A stretch of DNA of 64,000 nt, taken from Paenibacillus sp. FSL H7-0326. GTDB taxonomy: Bacteria; Bacillota; Bacilli; Paenibacillales; Paenibacillaceae. The stretch covers positions 868,001 through 932,000 of the forward strand of contig NZ_MPVN01000002.1 of NCBI RefSeq assembly GCF_001955535.1, read 5' to 3'. The notes under the pieces were generated by a model that saw only the letters and a program-made list of their open reading frames with translations, was not told where the DNA came from and did no database searches. The translations under genes and the position numbers were made by a program. Below, in pieces: positions 1-8,756 of the stretch. Position 1 is the first letter of the stretch. The number at the start of each line of letters is the position of its first letter.

Positions 1-74
1 TTGCCTAATATAGTAGATTCGAGATTCGTTTTAACTTCGGATATGATCTGCATCGATTCCTTACTTAAGGGCAT
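1..74 (-). CDS. 5' end of a probable MoxR-type AAA ATPase (partial)
   Basis: Only the first 24 codons lie in the window; the gene runs off the left edge. The start is an ATG at 72-74 with AGGAGGT just upstream (80-86 region). The peptide begins MPLSKESMQIISEVK and ends STILG. The pattern 'I..(V/I)K.N(L/I)....ILG' resembles the N-terminal helix of MoxR-family AAA ATPases just before the Walker A region. This assignment rests on a short stretch, so the family is a guess, but the ribosome site and start look real. Confidence 0.4.
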   Translation of the reverse strand, partial: MPLSKESMQIISEVKTNLESTILG

Positions 75-332
75 GTACGTATGTACCTCCTAATAGGCAG
101 TATATTTTCCTTTTATTGTACATGAAGTGAGTAGGCAAAGTACAATGTTTGCTCTACCTTTTTTCATATTGAGATTGCTAGATTTGAGACTAAAGGGTTT
201 TCTTGTTCGTCTAACCCCTTAACCCTGAGCTTCGATAGTGTAACTTACTCATCCTTGTTAAGCAACAAAAAAAGATGAAGCATTCTTACGATTGCCTCAC
301 CTTAGTTTATAAAGGATCTTATTTTATTAACC

Positions 333-683
333 TCAGCCCTTCGGCTTAAAAAACAAGGCAGCCAGAAAGGAGAAGATAATTGCTGATGATATACCTGCAC
401 TGGTGAGGTTAAACACCCCTGTGATGACCCCGAGCCATCCATCCCGCTCCAGTTCGGTCAGCGCTCCATGAACAAGCGAGTTGCCAAAGCTCGTAATCGG
501 TATCGAAGCGCCGGCGCCGGCGAACTTCACTAAAGGATCATACCAGCCCACCGCATCCATAACTGCACCTGTTACGACCAGTGTGCTCATCGTGTGTGCT
601 GGAGTCAGCTTGAGTACATCGAACATGAGTTGTCCGATCACACAGATCAGTCCGCCAATAAGAAAAGCCCATAGAAACTGCAT
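333..683 (-). CDS. spoVAE: Stage V sporulation protein AE (SpoVAEb-type)
   Basis: A 116-residue inner-membrane protein of the SpoVA channel, which moves dipicolinic acid into the developing spore and out during germination. Four hydrophobic stretches fill nearly the whole protein, and the FAGAGASIPITSFGNSLVHGA segment is the conserved SpoVAE/SpoVAC signature. It is the last gene of a tight spoVAC-spoVAD-spoVAE run, 3 bases after spoVAD, and is probably translated from the same mRNA. Known SpoVA operons are driven by SigG in the forespore; I did not find an unambiguous SigG promoter here. Length and order fit the three-gene version of the operon found in many spore formers. Confidence 0.92.
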   Translation of the reverse strand: MQFLWAFLIGGLICVIGQLMFDVLKLTPAHTMSTLVVTGAVMDAVGWYDPLVKFAGAGASIPITSFGNSLVHGALTELERDGWLGVITGVFNLTSAGISSAIIFSFLAALFFKPKG

Positions 684-686
684 GTC

Positions 687-1706
687 TTATTCCTCCTCTC
701 TCTCAATAGCTACGGCATGAGCGATACAAGGAATCGTTTCACCCTGCTGATAAGACAAAGGAGATAATAAAGCGCCTGTTGCTACAACCAATACTTTATT
801 TAATTCCCCTTTTTTAATTCTTTTGATTAAATGTCCGTACGTTACTGTTGCAGAACAGCCGCAGCCGCTGCCTCCGGCAAATACATACTTCTGAGTGTTG
901 ATATCATAAATCATGAGTCCGCAGTCGTTGAACTCTGTCTGCTCCATCGGTATTCCTTCCTTTTGAAGCAGCTGCTTAGCTATAGGCAGTCCAACCGAAG
1001 CGAGGTCCCCCGTAACGATCAAATCATAATATCCAGGCTCCAGTCCCGTATCCCGAAAATGAGATATGAGCGTGTCTGCAGCTGCTGGCGCCATCGCTGC
1101 TCCCATGTTGTAAGGGTCCTTGATGCCCAGATCCATAACTCGTCCAATGGTTGCACGGCGAACGACAGGTCCACTGCCCGTCTTGCTGATAATGGCGCAG
1201 CCGGAGCCTGTTACTGTATTTTGCGCTGTCGGCGGCTTCTGTGCTCCATACTCTGTTGGAAAGCGGAACTGCTTCTCAACCGTACAGTTATGGCTCGAGG
1301 TGCCAGCCAGAACGTAGTCTCCGCCTCCCGAATCGACAATTAAGGAAGCCAGTGCAAGACTCTCCATGGACGTTGAGCACGCACCGAATAAGCCTAAGTA
1401 TGGAACACCCAGTTGCCGCGCAGAAAATGAACTGCTGATGATTTGGTTCATCAAATCACCACCCACAAAATACTGCAGCTCGTTTTTCGATATGTTTGCG
1501 TTAGCGATAGCAATCTGCGCAGCCTGCTCAAACAGCCGGCGCTCCGCCTTTTCCCATGTTTTTTCACCAATTTGCAGGTTGTCATAAATGTAATCAAAAT
1601 CCTCGGCCAGTGGTCCTTCTCCTTCTTCAGGTCCCACTACGCTGGATGTACCGATGATGCGCGGCTTGTTCTCAAATTCCCAGGTTTGCCCTCCAACTCT
1701 TTTCAT
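687..1706 (-). CDS. spoVAD: Stage V sporulation protein AD (thiolase-fold, SpoVAD)
   Basis: A soluble thiolase-fold protein that binds dipicolinic acid and works with the SpoVA membrane subunits on the outer face of the spore inner membrane. Seen in sequence: MKRVGGQTWEFEN at the N-terminus (SpoVAD start pattern), LFGACSTSMES around the former active-site cysteine, MGAAMAPAAADT, and the C-terminal VVATGALLSP. The frame is open for nine codons more, but the ATG at 1704-1706 is chosen because GGAGGATA lies at proper distance and the resulting 339-residue protein matches family length. The ATG overlaps the TGA of spoVAC, which suggests translational coupling. Confidence 0.93.
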   Translation of the reverse strand: MKRVGGQTWEFENKPRIIGTSSVVGPEEGEGPLAEDFDYIYDNLQIGEKTWEKAERRLFEQAAQIAIANANISKNELQYFVGGDLMNQIISSSFSARQLGVPYLGLFGACSTSMESLALASLIVDSGGGDYVLAGTSSHNCTVEKQFRFPTEYGAQKPPTAQNTVTGSGCAIISKTGSGPVVRRATIGRVMDLGIKDPYNMGAAMAPAAADTLISHFRDTGLEPGYYDLIVTGDLASVGLPIAKQLLQKEGIPMEQTEFNDCGLMIYDINTQKYVFAGGSGCGCSATVTYGHLIKRIKKGELNKVLVVATGALLSPLSYQQGETIPCIAHAVAIEREEE

Positions 1707-2218
1707 AGATGGTATCCTCCGAATCCAAGGCAAGCGTAGATTATACCAATAATAAATGCAGCAACGACACCAAACACGATGACCGAGCCAGCGAGCTTGA
1801 ACATGTTGGCGCCTACCCCGAGCACAAGACCTTCAGCCCGATGCTCAAGCGCAGCCGAACACATGGAGTTCGCAAAGCCTGTAACAGGGACCGCGGTACC
1901 CGCTCCAGCAAATTGCGCGATCTTATCGTAAACACCGAAGCAGGTTAGAATAATGGAGATAAGAATCATAACCGCCACGGTCGGGCTCGATGCTTCCTTC
2001 GAGCTCATATCCAATCCAGCAACAAAAGCCTGCTGAATACACTGACCAATGAAGCAGATGAACCCACCTACAAAAAAAGCTTTGATACAGTTTTTAAGTA
2101 CTGCTCTCGGCGGTTCATGCTTTTTGGCAATTTTCTTGTATTCCTTCGTATCAAGGGATAGCGATGGCGTATTTGAGCTAGTATCTTGAGATTGAGATTG
2201 ATCTGGAATCGTTGACAC
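1703..2218 (-). CDS. spoVAC: Stage V sporulation protein AC
   Basis: A 171-residue membrane protein of the SpoVA dipicolinate channel. The conserved core QFAGAGTAVPVTGFANSM and ALEHRAEGLVLGVGANMFKLAG is present, with four or five membrane segments from about residue 45 onward. The N-terminal 40 residues (rich in Ser, Gln, Asp) are longer than in Bacillus subtilis SpoVAC. The annotated start is a GTG whose purine-rich upstream GAGGGG is very close, so the exact start is uncertain. It is the first gene of the spoVAC-AD-AE run and ends in an ATGA overlap with spoVAD. Confidence 0.9.
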   Translation of the reverse strand: MSTIPDQSQSQDTSSNTPSLSLDTKEYKKIAKKHEPPRAVLKNCIKAFFVGGFICFIGQCIQQAFVAGLDMSSKEASSPTVAVMILISIILTCFGVYDKIAQFAGAGTAVPVTGFANSMCSAALEHRAEGLVLGVGANMFKLAGSVIVFGVVAAFIIGIIYACLGFGGYHL

Positions 2219-2394
2219 CCCCTCTAACCGTCTTAAATTTCACTCGGGTCTTCATACTGTTTACCGAGGATAATTTAATTATGGTTAAAGCCCGCAAATG
2301 TTATGAATGGTAAATCATCCTTTCTTGCAGGCTTTATGTGCTATAGAGCATGGGGAATCGTATTTATTGGGTTGTAAAAGGAACCGATCCAGCA

Positions 2395-2475
2395 TTATTT
2401 ATAAAAAAGCAAAAAGACAGTTAAAATAAACAAAACGCCGAGCATAATTAATCCTTTACGTACATGAGGGTCCAT
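2395..2475 (-). CDS. Possible 26-residue single-helix membrane peptide
   Basis: In the 460-base space between spoVAC and the aminopeptidase, the minus strand encodes a short ORF starting MDPHVRKGLIM and ending FLLFYK before TAA. A charged N-terminus is followed by one continuous hydrophobic helix of about 17 residues. A GAAGGGAG sequence lies about 12 bases upstream of the ATG, somewhat far. I do not recognise a family. The composition is typical of tiny sporulation or stress membrane proteins, but a chance ORF cannot be excluded. The rest of this gap holds no other gene that I can support. Confidence 0.35.
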   Translation of the reverse strand: MDPHVRKGLIMLGVLFILTVFLLFYK

Positions 2476-2685
2476 ATCGATCCAATACTCCCTTCATAAG
2501 TCGGCTGAATTTTATGGTTTCACAAAGCTATGCATTTCAGTATATGCGCTAGGCACTTGTCATGTGAGTCCGCTTCATAATTCCTCATTCTTATTGGATA
2601 GACAACAGAAGATAGTCCGTTCATAATATAGTAATTGAACAGTGGTACATAAAGAAGGTACTTACAATCAGAAGGAGAGATGAAG

Positions 2686-3759
2686 ATGGAGAATAAAACC
2701 AAAGAATTGTTTAAGACACTCACCGAATTCCCTTCGGCTCCAGGATTTGAGAGAGAGCTTCGTGCATACGCCAAGAGCCTGATGTCTCAATACACGGAAG
2801 AATTCGTACAGGATCGGCTTGGCAGCTTGTTTGGAGTGCTTCGCGGCGACGAGCAGGGCCCGCGGGTCATGGTGGCTGGTCATTTTGACGAAGTAGGATT
2901 TATGACTTCTGGCATCACAGAAGCGGGTATGGTCAAATTTCGCCCGATTGGCGGCTGGTGGAGCCAAGCTGTTCTGTCCCAGCGTCTGCAAATTATTACT
3001 CTGGACGGCCCAATCACAGGCGTCGTTGGATCAACACCAACCCATCTGTTGTCGCCGGCGGATCGTGCTAAGCCCGTAGAGCTGGATTCCATGTATCTCG
3101 ATATCGGTGCGGACAACCGTGCGGAGGCAGAATCATGGGGTATTAAGCCAGGTATGCAAATTGTGCCGATCTGTGAATTTACACCACTCAAGAATCCTAA
3201 GAAAATTATGGCCAAGGCCTGGGATAACCGTTATGGTGTGGGGCTTGCAATTGAGCTGCTGGAAGCACTGCATAAGGAGAAGCTGCCTAATATCTTGTAT
3301 TCCGGCGCAACTGTTCAGGAGGAGCTCGGACTGCGTGGTGCACGCACTTCGGCGAATTTGATTCAACCGGATATTTTCTTCGCTCTTGACTGCAGTGCTG
3401 CCAATGATATGACCGGAGATAAGAACGCTTTTGGTCACATTGGGCAGGGGGCCTTGCTTCGTATTCTCGATCCCGGCATGCTGACACATCGCGGCGTTGT
3501 AGAATACGTACAGGATACCGCCGAGACGCACAAGATTAAATATCAATATTTTATTTCGCCAGGGGGAACGGATGCAGGTCAGGTGCACTTAAGTGGTATC
3601 GGGGTACCATCCACCGTGATCGGTGTGTGTGCTAGATATATCCACACTTCATCTTCCATTCTTCATACAGATGATTATGATGCTGCGAAGGAGCTGCTCA
3701 TTAAGCTGGTGAAAGGTCTTGACCGTACAACACTGAATACCATTATTGAGAACTCCTGA
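2686..3759 (+). CDS. M42-family metallo-aminopeptidase
   Basis: A 357-residue cytosolic peptidase of the M42 family (glutamyl aminopeptidase / 'endoglucanase M' group), which forms dodecameric tetrahedral shells and trims peptides. Seen: the metal ligand motif AGHFDEVGFM near residue 67, KAWDNRYGVGLA (Asp ligand), the catalytic VQEELGLRGA with its Glu-Glu pair, DIFFALDCSAAND (metal Asp) and a C-terminal HTSSSILHTDDY (last His). The start at 2686 is preferred over the ATG at 2680 because AAGGAG at 2672-2677 is eight bases from the former. It is a stand-alone gene followed by a strong terminator. Confidence 0.93.
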   Translation: MENKTKELFKTLTEFPSAPGFERELRAYAKSLMSQYTEEFVQDRLGSLFGVLRGDEQGPRVMVAGHFDEVGFMTSGITEAGMVKFRPIGGWWSQAVLSQRLQIITLDGPITGVVGSTPTHLLSPADRAKPVELDSMYLDIGADNRAEAESWGIKPGMQIVPICEFTPLKNPKKIMAKAWDNRYGVGLAIELLEALHKEKLPNILYSGATVQEELGLRGARTSANLIQPDIFFALDCSAANDMTGDKNAFGHIGQGALLRILDPGMLTHRGVVEYVQDTAETHKIKYQYFISPGGTDAGQVHLSGIGVPSTVIGVCARYIHTSSSILHTDDYDAAKELLIKLVKGLDRTTLNTIIENS

Positions 3760-3788
3760 TTGTCATATTCATTTTTTCGGATGAATAG

Positions 3789-3840
3789 AAAAAGAGGTGT
3801 CTGACCGGCCTGCAAGCTGCCGAACAAGACACCTCTTTTA
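3789..3840. terminator. Bidirectional intrinsic terminator
   Basis: A 12 bp perfect inverted repeat (AAAAGAGGTGTC at 3790-3801 and GACACCTCTTTT at 3828-3839) between convergent genes, with A/T runs on both sides, so it can stop the M42 gene and the YdjM-like gene. Confidence 0.85.
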
Positions 3841-3879
3841 TGTAAAGGTTCGTGCATAATGAAAGTTCATGGGGAAACA

Positions 3880-4590
3880 TTAAAGAAACAAAGGTGAAAA
3901 CGCAATCCATGCAACAATAAATGTAACACCTATGAAGAAGATCTCTACCCAGGCTCCCTGCTTGGACCCTGTACTCATCAGCTTAAACTTGATCTTCCAC
4001 TTGAATGGCGGAAGCGGCTTGATTCCACGATTCGTCAAGCTATCTGCAATCAAATGAAGCAAATAGGACAGGCCGCCGGCCATCCAAACTGCATCCCCAT
4101 AAGCTTGCGTCGATCCATAGAGAAGAAAAGTCCAAACGGCTACGCCATATAGCGTATGAGTTAATCCGCGATGAGGTAAAAACGTAATCAGTATGAGCAG
4201 ACTTCCAACGAGCAAATTCCATGGATGAAAGCTCCCTCCGTAAACAATGAGCCCTAGTCCGATAAAAAACATAACCCACTGTCTGAGTGATCGAGATGGC
4301 ATAAAGGATACAATCGCGATTAATGCTGCAAGAATTAAATTCCATGGATAATTCTCCATCCCGTAAATGCCCATGACTGCTGCCGCAGCAATAAGAGCGA
4401 CCTGTACGATCCGAAGAAGCCAGTTCGGAAGGACCCGAGTCACCAGCAGTGAATTCGGTTCATCAATGTCAGGCAGCACCGAACTGATCAGCGCAACGGC
4501 CGCCGCAGGGATGGACAGACTGATTCCTCCCATATGCAAGAGTGAGAGCGAGACACCTGTCCCGACGATAATATGGGTTCTACCCATCAT
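3880..4590 (-). CDS. YdjM-like membrane-bound metal-dependent hydrolase (DUF457)
   Basis: A polytopic membrane protein of the YdjM/DUF457 family. Seen: MGRTHIIVGTG at the start (His ligand), LPDIDEPNS (Asp pair), PHRGLTHTL (His ligands) and LLHLIADSLTNRG (His, Asp), spaced between about seven membrane helices as expected for this family. The ORF is open for 33 more codons, but the ATG pair at 4585-4590 directly precedes the conserved domain and has AAAGGAAG about ten bases upstream. Family members are predicted hydrolases with poorly known substrates, and some are SOS-regulated. No operon partner. Confidence 0.8.
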   Translation of the reverse strand: MMGRTHIIVGTGVSLSLLHMGGISLSIPAAAVALISSVLPDIDEPNSLLVTRVLPNWLLRIVQVALIAAAAVMGIYGMENYPWNLILAALIAIVSFMPSRSLRQWVMFFIGLGLIVYGGSFHPWNLLVGSLLILITFLPHRGLTHTLYGVAVWTFLLYGSTQAYGDAVWMAGGLSYLLHLIADSLTNRGIKPLPPFKWKIKFKLMSTGSKQGAWVEIFFIGVTFIVAWIAFSPLFL

Positions 4591-4804
4591 AATTCCTGTA
4601 CTTCCTTTCTCTGCCCAATCTGTAGTTGTGATATATCCCCAGGTGTGAACAAGAAGGAGCAACTTACGTAAGGGAAATATGGAAATCATTATAGCACATA
4701 CGTTCGCATACGTACACCCAATATTATCCTCAATTAAATATTTATTATGTAATTTAACACTCCTGAGCCCAATCTCATTAAACCGTCAGCTGTTCTCACA
4801 AAAT

Positions 4805-4829
4805 AAAGGGAGCGAAATTCGCTCCCTCT
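4805..4829 (-). terminator. Intrinsic terminator of the MetE-like gene
   Basis: AGGGAGCGA (4807-4815), an AAT loop and TCGCTCCCT (4819-4827), followed on the minus strand by a T-rich stretch. It lies just past the stop codon of the gene at 4857-5942. Confidence 0.75.
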
Positions 4830-4856
4830 CACGATCCAATCCATATATAAATAGAT

Positions 4857-5942
4857 TTATGTCCAAATCTCATCTGCAATTTCTTTAACAAAACGAAGCT
4901 TGGCCCACTGCTCTTCTTCCGATAGAATATTTCCTTCCTCTGTCGAAGAGAAGCCGCATTGCGGACTCAAGCAGAGCTGTTCAAGCGGCACATAGGCTGC
5001 AGCTTCTGCGATGCGGGCTTTGATCTTTTCTTTATCTTCCAGCTCTCCTGATTTGGACGTAATTAGCCCCAATACAATTTTTAAACCTGGGCGATTTACA
5101 TATTTCAGAGGTTCAAACCCTCCGGAACGCTCATCGTCAAACTCCAGGAATAACCCGTCTACATCGAGGCCCCCAAAAATGGTCTCCGAAGCATAATCGT
5201 ATCCGCCGCTTGCAAAGAAATTGGATTTATAATTCCCCCGGCAAATATGCATGGTAATGACTAAATCTTCAGGTTTATTTGCAATGGATTCATTGATCAT
5301 TCGCTGCATAATCTTCATCTCTTCAGCTGGATCGAGCCCCTTGGCACGAAGCTTATCGTGACCTTCCTCCGAGAAGAGATCCGCCCAAGCGGTATCATCT
5401 AATTGCAAGTAACGGCAGCCGGCATCATAAAAGGCTTGGATCGCTTTTTGATAAGCGGCAATTGTATCCTGGAGGAAAGCTTCCCGATCCGGATAAATCT
5501 CTTCATTCTGGTCTACACGATACACCAGCATATTAGGACTTGGTATCGTCTGCTTCGCTACCGCTTCCCCTGCATGCTCATTAAGGAATTGAAAATGCGC
5601 AATAAACGGATGCGATGAGAAATCAATGTTGCCGGTGACCCGAATACCCTCCTTGCGCGTCTCCATCTTATGAAAATTAAGTCCCGTATCTTTCTCATAA
5701 TACTCCACACCATCAAGCCCACCCAAGAAATCAAAGTGCCACCAGCTTCTACGGAATTCTCCGTCTGTAACGCCCAGGACACCGTTCTGCTTCTGCTTGT
5801 CAATAACCCGAATGATCTCTTCGTTCTCTACTTTTGTCAGCTGTTCGAGAGTAATTGCGCCAGATTTGTACTGTTCACGTGCTTGTGTTAAATTCGCAGG
5901 ACGCAACAGACTTCCTACATGATCATGATGAAATGGTATCAT
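4857..5942 (-). CDS. MetE C-domain-like protein (YxjG/YxjH type methyltransferase)
   Basis: A 361-residue protein of the cobalamin-independent methionine synthase family that keeps only the C-terminal catalytic barrel, like Bacillus YxjG/YxjH. Seen: DHVGSLLRP at the start, a QLDDTAWADL segment, MHICRGNYKSN (zinc His/Cys ligands), and LGLITSKSGELEDKE leading to LSPQCGFSST (last zinc Cys). These proteins transfer methyl groups in methionine or sulphur salvage. The start at 5942 follows GGGGAGA; the longer ORF upstream is AT-rich and unlike the family. I looked for an S-box (SAM riboswitch) in the leader and did not see one. Confidence 0.85.
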   Translation of the reverse strand: MIPFHHDHVGSLLRPANLTQAREQYKSGAITLEQLTKVENEEIIRVIDKQKQNGVLGVTDGEFRRSWWHFDFLGGLDGVEYYEKDTGLNFHKMETRKEGIRVTGNIDFSSHPFIAHFQFLNEHAGEAVAKQTIPSPNMLVYRVDQNEEIYPDREAFLQDTIAAYQKAIQAFYDAGCRYLQLDDTAWADLFSEEGHDKLRAKGLDPAEEMKIMQRMINESIANKPEDLVITMHICRGNYKSNFFASGGYDYASETIFGGLDVDGLFLEFDDERSGGFEPLKYVNRPGLKIVLGLITSKSGELEDKEKIKARIAEAAAYVPLEQLCLSPQCGFSSTEEGNILSEEEQWAKLRFVKEIADEIWT

Positions 5943-6106
5943 AAATGTCTCTCCCCAATATTTGATGTACAGAAAATTATAACATATTAAAATTGCAAGC
6001 TTAGATTCTAGCATGGGATGACTCGCTATAACTATTAAGTATAAATAAATCTATTGAAGCGATCTATCATAGATTGCCACATATGTTTGTTAAGTTATTA
6101 TAATAG

Positions 6107-6146
6107 AAAAAAGGCAACTCATAAGAGTTCATAAGGAGTCGCCTTT
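6107..6146 (-). terminator. Intrinsic terminator after the decayed zeta-like gene
   Basis: Minus-strand stem AAAGGCGACTC pairing with GAGTTGCCTTT (one G-U pair), followed by a T run. Confidence 0.7.
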
Positions 6147-6158
6147 ATCAGATCTGGT

Positions 6159-6363
6159 TTATTCTTGTACGCTATGCCTCTCTTGCAGGCGAAGATAAAT
6201 ATTCTCTACCCACTTCGGCAAGTGTGATATGTATTGTTTTATTGTTGCATAATCGGCCTCCAGTATGATTTCACCAGCAGAACCGCATTAGATTTCGGAT
6301 CGTACTTTTCCCGCTGCCGTTATTTCCTGCAAATACAAACATGGTAGCAGTAGATTCACTCAT
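6159..6363 (-). pseudogene. Remnant of a zeta-toxin-like P-loop kinase gene
   Basis: The minus strand at 6363 starts ATG with a purine-rich upstream region and reads MSESTATMFVFAGNNGSGKS, a P-loop (GNNGSGKST) typical of the zeta-toxin/UDP-GlcNAc kinase family. The frame stops after 30 codons (FCW then TGA). Within a few bases, overlapping that TGA in another frame, a second segment continues GEIILEADYATIKQYI and ends in PKWVENIYLRLQERHS before TAA at 6159, which looks like the C-terminal end of the same family. The middle (about 100 or more residues) has been deleted. Its own terminator survives downstream. It sits between the MetE-like gene and sigK, outside the skin element, and no antitoxin is visible. 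Confidence 0.6.
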
Positions 6364-6421
6364 GGTGAAGATCCTGTTCCTTCAATTGTTCGATCTGGCC
6401 ATTATAGCAGTTGGATCCCAC

Positions 6422-6450
6422 AAAAAAGACTACTCCTATGAGTAGCCTTT
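6422..6450 (-). terminator. Intrinsic terminator of sigK
   Basis: Minus-strand GGCTACTC, an ATA loop and GGAGTAGTC followed by six T residues, 14 bases past the sigK stop codon. Confidence 0.85.
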
Positions 6451-6463
6451 ATAGATAAGTTTC

Positions 6464-6967
6464 TCATTGCTTTGCCTTATAAAACTCATGGTACAGCTTC
6501 ATCAGTGCGCGCTTCTCAATTCGGGATACATAGCTCCGGCTGATGCCGAGCTCCTTCGCGATTTCACGCTGTGTGCGTTCTTCTCCGCCGGCTTCCAGCC
6601 CGAAACGCCCGACCACAACTTCCTTCTCCCGTTCATCGAGAATGTCGAGGTTCTGATAGATTTTACTCTTCTCAATCTTGAGCTGAACCTTATCCATGAC
6701 CTCATCCGCTTCCGTGCCGAGGATATCTATAAGCGTAATTTCGTTACCCTCCTTATCCATTCCGATCGGATCGTGGAGCGAGACGTCCTTACGGGTCTTT
6801 TTTAGGGAACGAAGATGCATCAGTATTTCATTTTCTATACAACGGGCCGCAAATGTTGCGAGCTTGGTCCCTTTTCCCTGCTGAAAGCTTTCGATTGCTT
6901 TAATCAGCCCGATCGTCCCGATGGAGATAAGATCCTCCAAATCCTCGCCGGTGTTATCGAACTTCTT
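6464..6967 (-). CDS. sigK: sigK, 3' segment (regions 2-4 of the mother-cell sigma factor K)
   Basis: This segment encodes the last 167 residues of sigma-K, from KKFDNTGED onward: [17 protein letters not shown] (region 2), DVSLHDPIG with [11 protein letters not shown], and the region 4 helix-turn-helix [20 protein letters not shown] ending at HEFYKAKQ. Codons upstream of 6967 belong to the inserted element, so the apparent N-terminus of the longer ORF (starting 7042) is not real sigma factor. When the cores at 6964-6967 and 30287-30290 recombine, the frame joins the 5' segment as ...[13 protein letters not shown]..., giving about 233 residues. Sigma-K drives late mother-cell genes for coat and cortex. 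Expression therefore needs excision of the intervening DNA in the mother cell. Confidence 0.95.
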   Translation of the reverse strand, partial: KKFDNTGEDLEDLISIGTIGLIKAIESFQQGKGTKLATFAARCIENEILMHLRSLKKTRKDVSLHDPIGMDKEGNEITLIDILGTEADEVMDKVQLKIEKSKIYQNLDILDEREKEVVVGRFGLEAGGEERTQREIAKELGISRSYVSRIEKRALMKLYHEFYKAKQ

Positions 6968-6993
6968 GAGGTTGTGTACGAACTCCGATGTCA
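6940..6993. other. Left attachment site of the skin element (attL)
   Basis: The left boundary has core TCTT at 6964-6967 shared with 30287-30290. Sequence left of it is sigK coding, and sequence right of it is element. The 26 bases 6968-6993 form the half-site that is the inverted partner of 30263-30288 (17 of 26 positions match, including TGAC/GTCA at the outer ends and GTACA next to the centre). Confidence 0.85.
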
Positions 6994-8648
6994 ATAGTAG
7001 CTGCAATTTCAGGGTTCTGACTTTGACTAAACAGCTTATCAAACGTACCGATGGAACTTACAACAAGCTTGGTATCACCTTCAGGTCCTGGTTCAAATCG
7101 AACCATGATCTCATCAAAGAGGGTGGTAATGACATGACGTTTAAAATCAAATGTAAGGGTCTCTGGGCTACAAAGCCGGGATTGAATGGAAGCAAACATC
7201 CCTTTGACAAGCTCGAGTGTCATCGTGTTTTGCTGCCGGTTATCAAGCTGCATCTGATATTTATTGATCTCGATGGAGAGCGTATCAAGTGATTCATTGA
7301 GTTTCCCGATATCGCTGACCATTTCGTCTTCCGTGATCACCTCACGACGGAACATGATTTTCACTTTGTCTTTTTCCTTTTCGCACAGTTCGGCTTGTGC
7401 CTGAAGCATTTGAAGCCGCATTTCAAGTTCCTCGGTTCCAGCACCGTTCTCTTTGTTCATCTGCTCCATGAAAAGACTAGGGTCATCGACAAGTTTAACG
7501 ATTTGGTCCCAGATATAGTCCTCTAAAATTTCAGCTCGGAGTGATTGACTTGGGCATTTTTCAACTCCTGCGCCGTATCGTTTGGGCGCTATGTTAGGAC
7601 AACGGTAACAGCGGTACTTTACGCGTTCACCAGTTTCTTTGTCCATACGTCCGGAGTATGTCGTTGCGTCCCAAGTACGTCCGCAATGACCGCATTTTAA
7701 AATCGTTTTAAGCAAAAATTGATATTTTGAATTTCCAATATGTTTATTTGTTGTGTTTTTATTTTTTTGATTTTGTGCAAGCGCATAAATATGTTCATCT
7801 ACAATAGCAGGCACCGGAACTTCAATCCATTCGTCTTGTTCACGGTAGGAAATGGAGCGCTGAGGTTTACCTGACTTTGTGGTTTTACCCTTCATCTTTT
7901 TAGTTTTTCTTCGGTTGTAATAATATTTTCCGATATATATTTCGGACGTTAGGATTCGTCCGATGCTGGAAGCACTCCAGCTTTTAGATTCACCGCGTTT
8001 TGGCATAATACCGGCGCTATATAATTTTTCACCAATTTCCCGCGTTGTCAATTGTTCAAAGATATACCACTCATAAATCATTCTTACATAGGAAGCTTCC
8101 TTGGTGTTAATGACAAGTTGTCCATTCTCATCCTTATCATAACCAAATGGAGCCACTCGCATGGGCATAATCTTATGCTTTTCCCGGACTGCTCGTTCTC
8201 GTCCACGAACAGTACGCTTCTTAATTAAGGCAAGTTCATAACTGGCTATAGCAGAGATGATATTGAAGAACAATATGCCTTCTGGAGATTTTTCAAACTC
8301 TGTATCCGTAAACGAAATATCTGCACCGTTTTTTTCTAGTTCTCGTACCACAATTAATTTATCCGTGAGATCGCGGCTGAAGCGATCAGGATGCGTACAT
8401 ACGACGTGTGAGATAATTCCCTCGGCAACGTCTTCACGAAGTCGCGTCATGACAGGACGAACATCTATATCCTCTCCGGTGGCTCCTTCTTCTCGGTATA
8501 TACGGAAGCTGTCTTTCGAATAACCAAGCTCTAGCGCTCGTTTTTCACATAGCGCCACTTGCTCATCTAAGCTCGTATTATCTACCTGAAGTGCAGTTGA
8601 TACGCGTACATAAATGGCAAGAAATTTACGTTTTACATTTAGGGTCAA
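6954..8648 (-). CDS. spoIVCA: Large serine recombinase of the skin element (SpoIVCA-like)
   Basis: The site-specific recombinase expected to excise the element. The resolvase catalytic domain starts [10 protein letters not shown] (catalytic Ser about residue 17) and continues [10 protein letters not shown] (active-site Arg), then [20 protein letters not shown]. It is followed by a recombinase domain ([13 protein letters not shown], then [16 protein letters not shown]) and a zinc ribbon ([11 protein letters not shown] ... RYRC-type pairs CYRCPN and EKCPS). A coiled-coil stretch (about 400-470) follows. The TTG start at 8648 is preferred because AAAGGAGG is eight bases upstream. The gene end overlaps the left attachment core: its last codons, EVR and the stop, lie in host sigK sequence. 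In the excised circle the frame changes after TQPQ and runs on for 34 codons (see 30184-30286). Confidence 0.93.
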   Translation of the reverse strand: MTLNVKRKFLAIYVRVSTALQVDNTSLDEQVALCEKRALELGYSKDSFRIYREEGATGEDIDVRPVMTRLREDVAEGIISHVVCTHPDRFSRDLTDKLIVVRELEKNGADISFTDTEFEKSPEGILFFNIISAIASYELALIKKRTVRGRERAVREKHKIMPMRVAPFGYDKDENGQLVINTKEASYVRMIYEWYIFEQLTTREIGEKLYSAGIMPKRGESKSWSASSIGRILTSEIYIGKYYYNRRKTKKMKGKTTKSGKPQRSISYREQDEWIEVPVPAIVDEHIYALAQNQKNKNTTNKHIGNSKYQFLLKTILKCGHCGRTWDATTYSGRMDKETGERVKYRCYRCPNIAPKRYGAGVEKCPSQSLRAEILEDYIWDQIVKLVDDPSLFMEQMNKENGAGTEELEMRLQMLQAQAELCEKEKDKVKIMFRREVITEDEMVSDIGKLNESLDTLSIEINKYQMQLDNRQQNTMTLELVKGMFASIQSRLCSPETLTFDFKRHVITTLFDEIMVRFEPGPEGDTKLVVSSIGTFDKLFSQSQNPEIAATIDIGVRTQPQEVR

Positions 8649-8715
8649 ACACTTCACCCTCCTTTGACCATAACAATTCAATTTTTATTATAGACAAATG
8701 ACCCGTTAACGTAAA

Positions 8716-8756
8716 CAAAAGAGACTGACTCATGATGGGGAGTCGGTCTCTTTCTT
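8716..8756 (-). terminator. Stem-loop at the end of the small ORF at 8730
   Basis: AGAGACTGACT and AGTCGGTCTCT pair with one G-U and are flanked by A and T runs (8717-8754). It lies in the space upstream of the recombinase and insulates it. Confidence 0.7.

Noticed and set aside
831..1343. 170-codon open frame on the + strand opposite spoVAD
   Set aside because: It lies antisense inside a clear spoVAD gene, and its residue pattern is not protein-like.
5943..6106. SAM riboswitch (S-box) upstream of the MetE-like gene
   Set aside because: I looked for the conserved S-box stems and the long terminator arm and did not find them.
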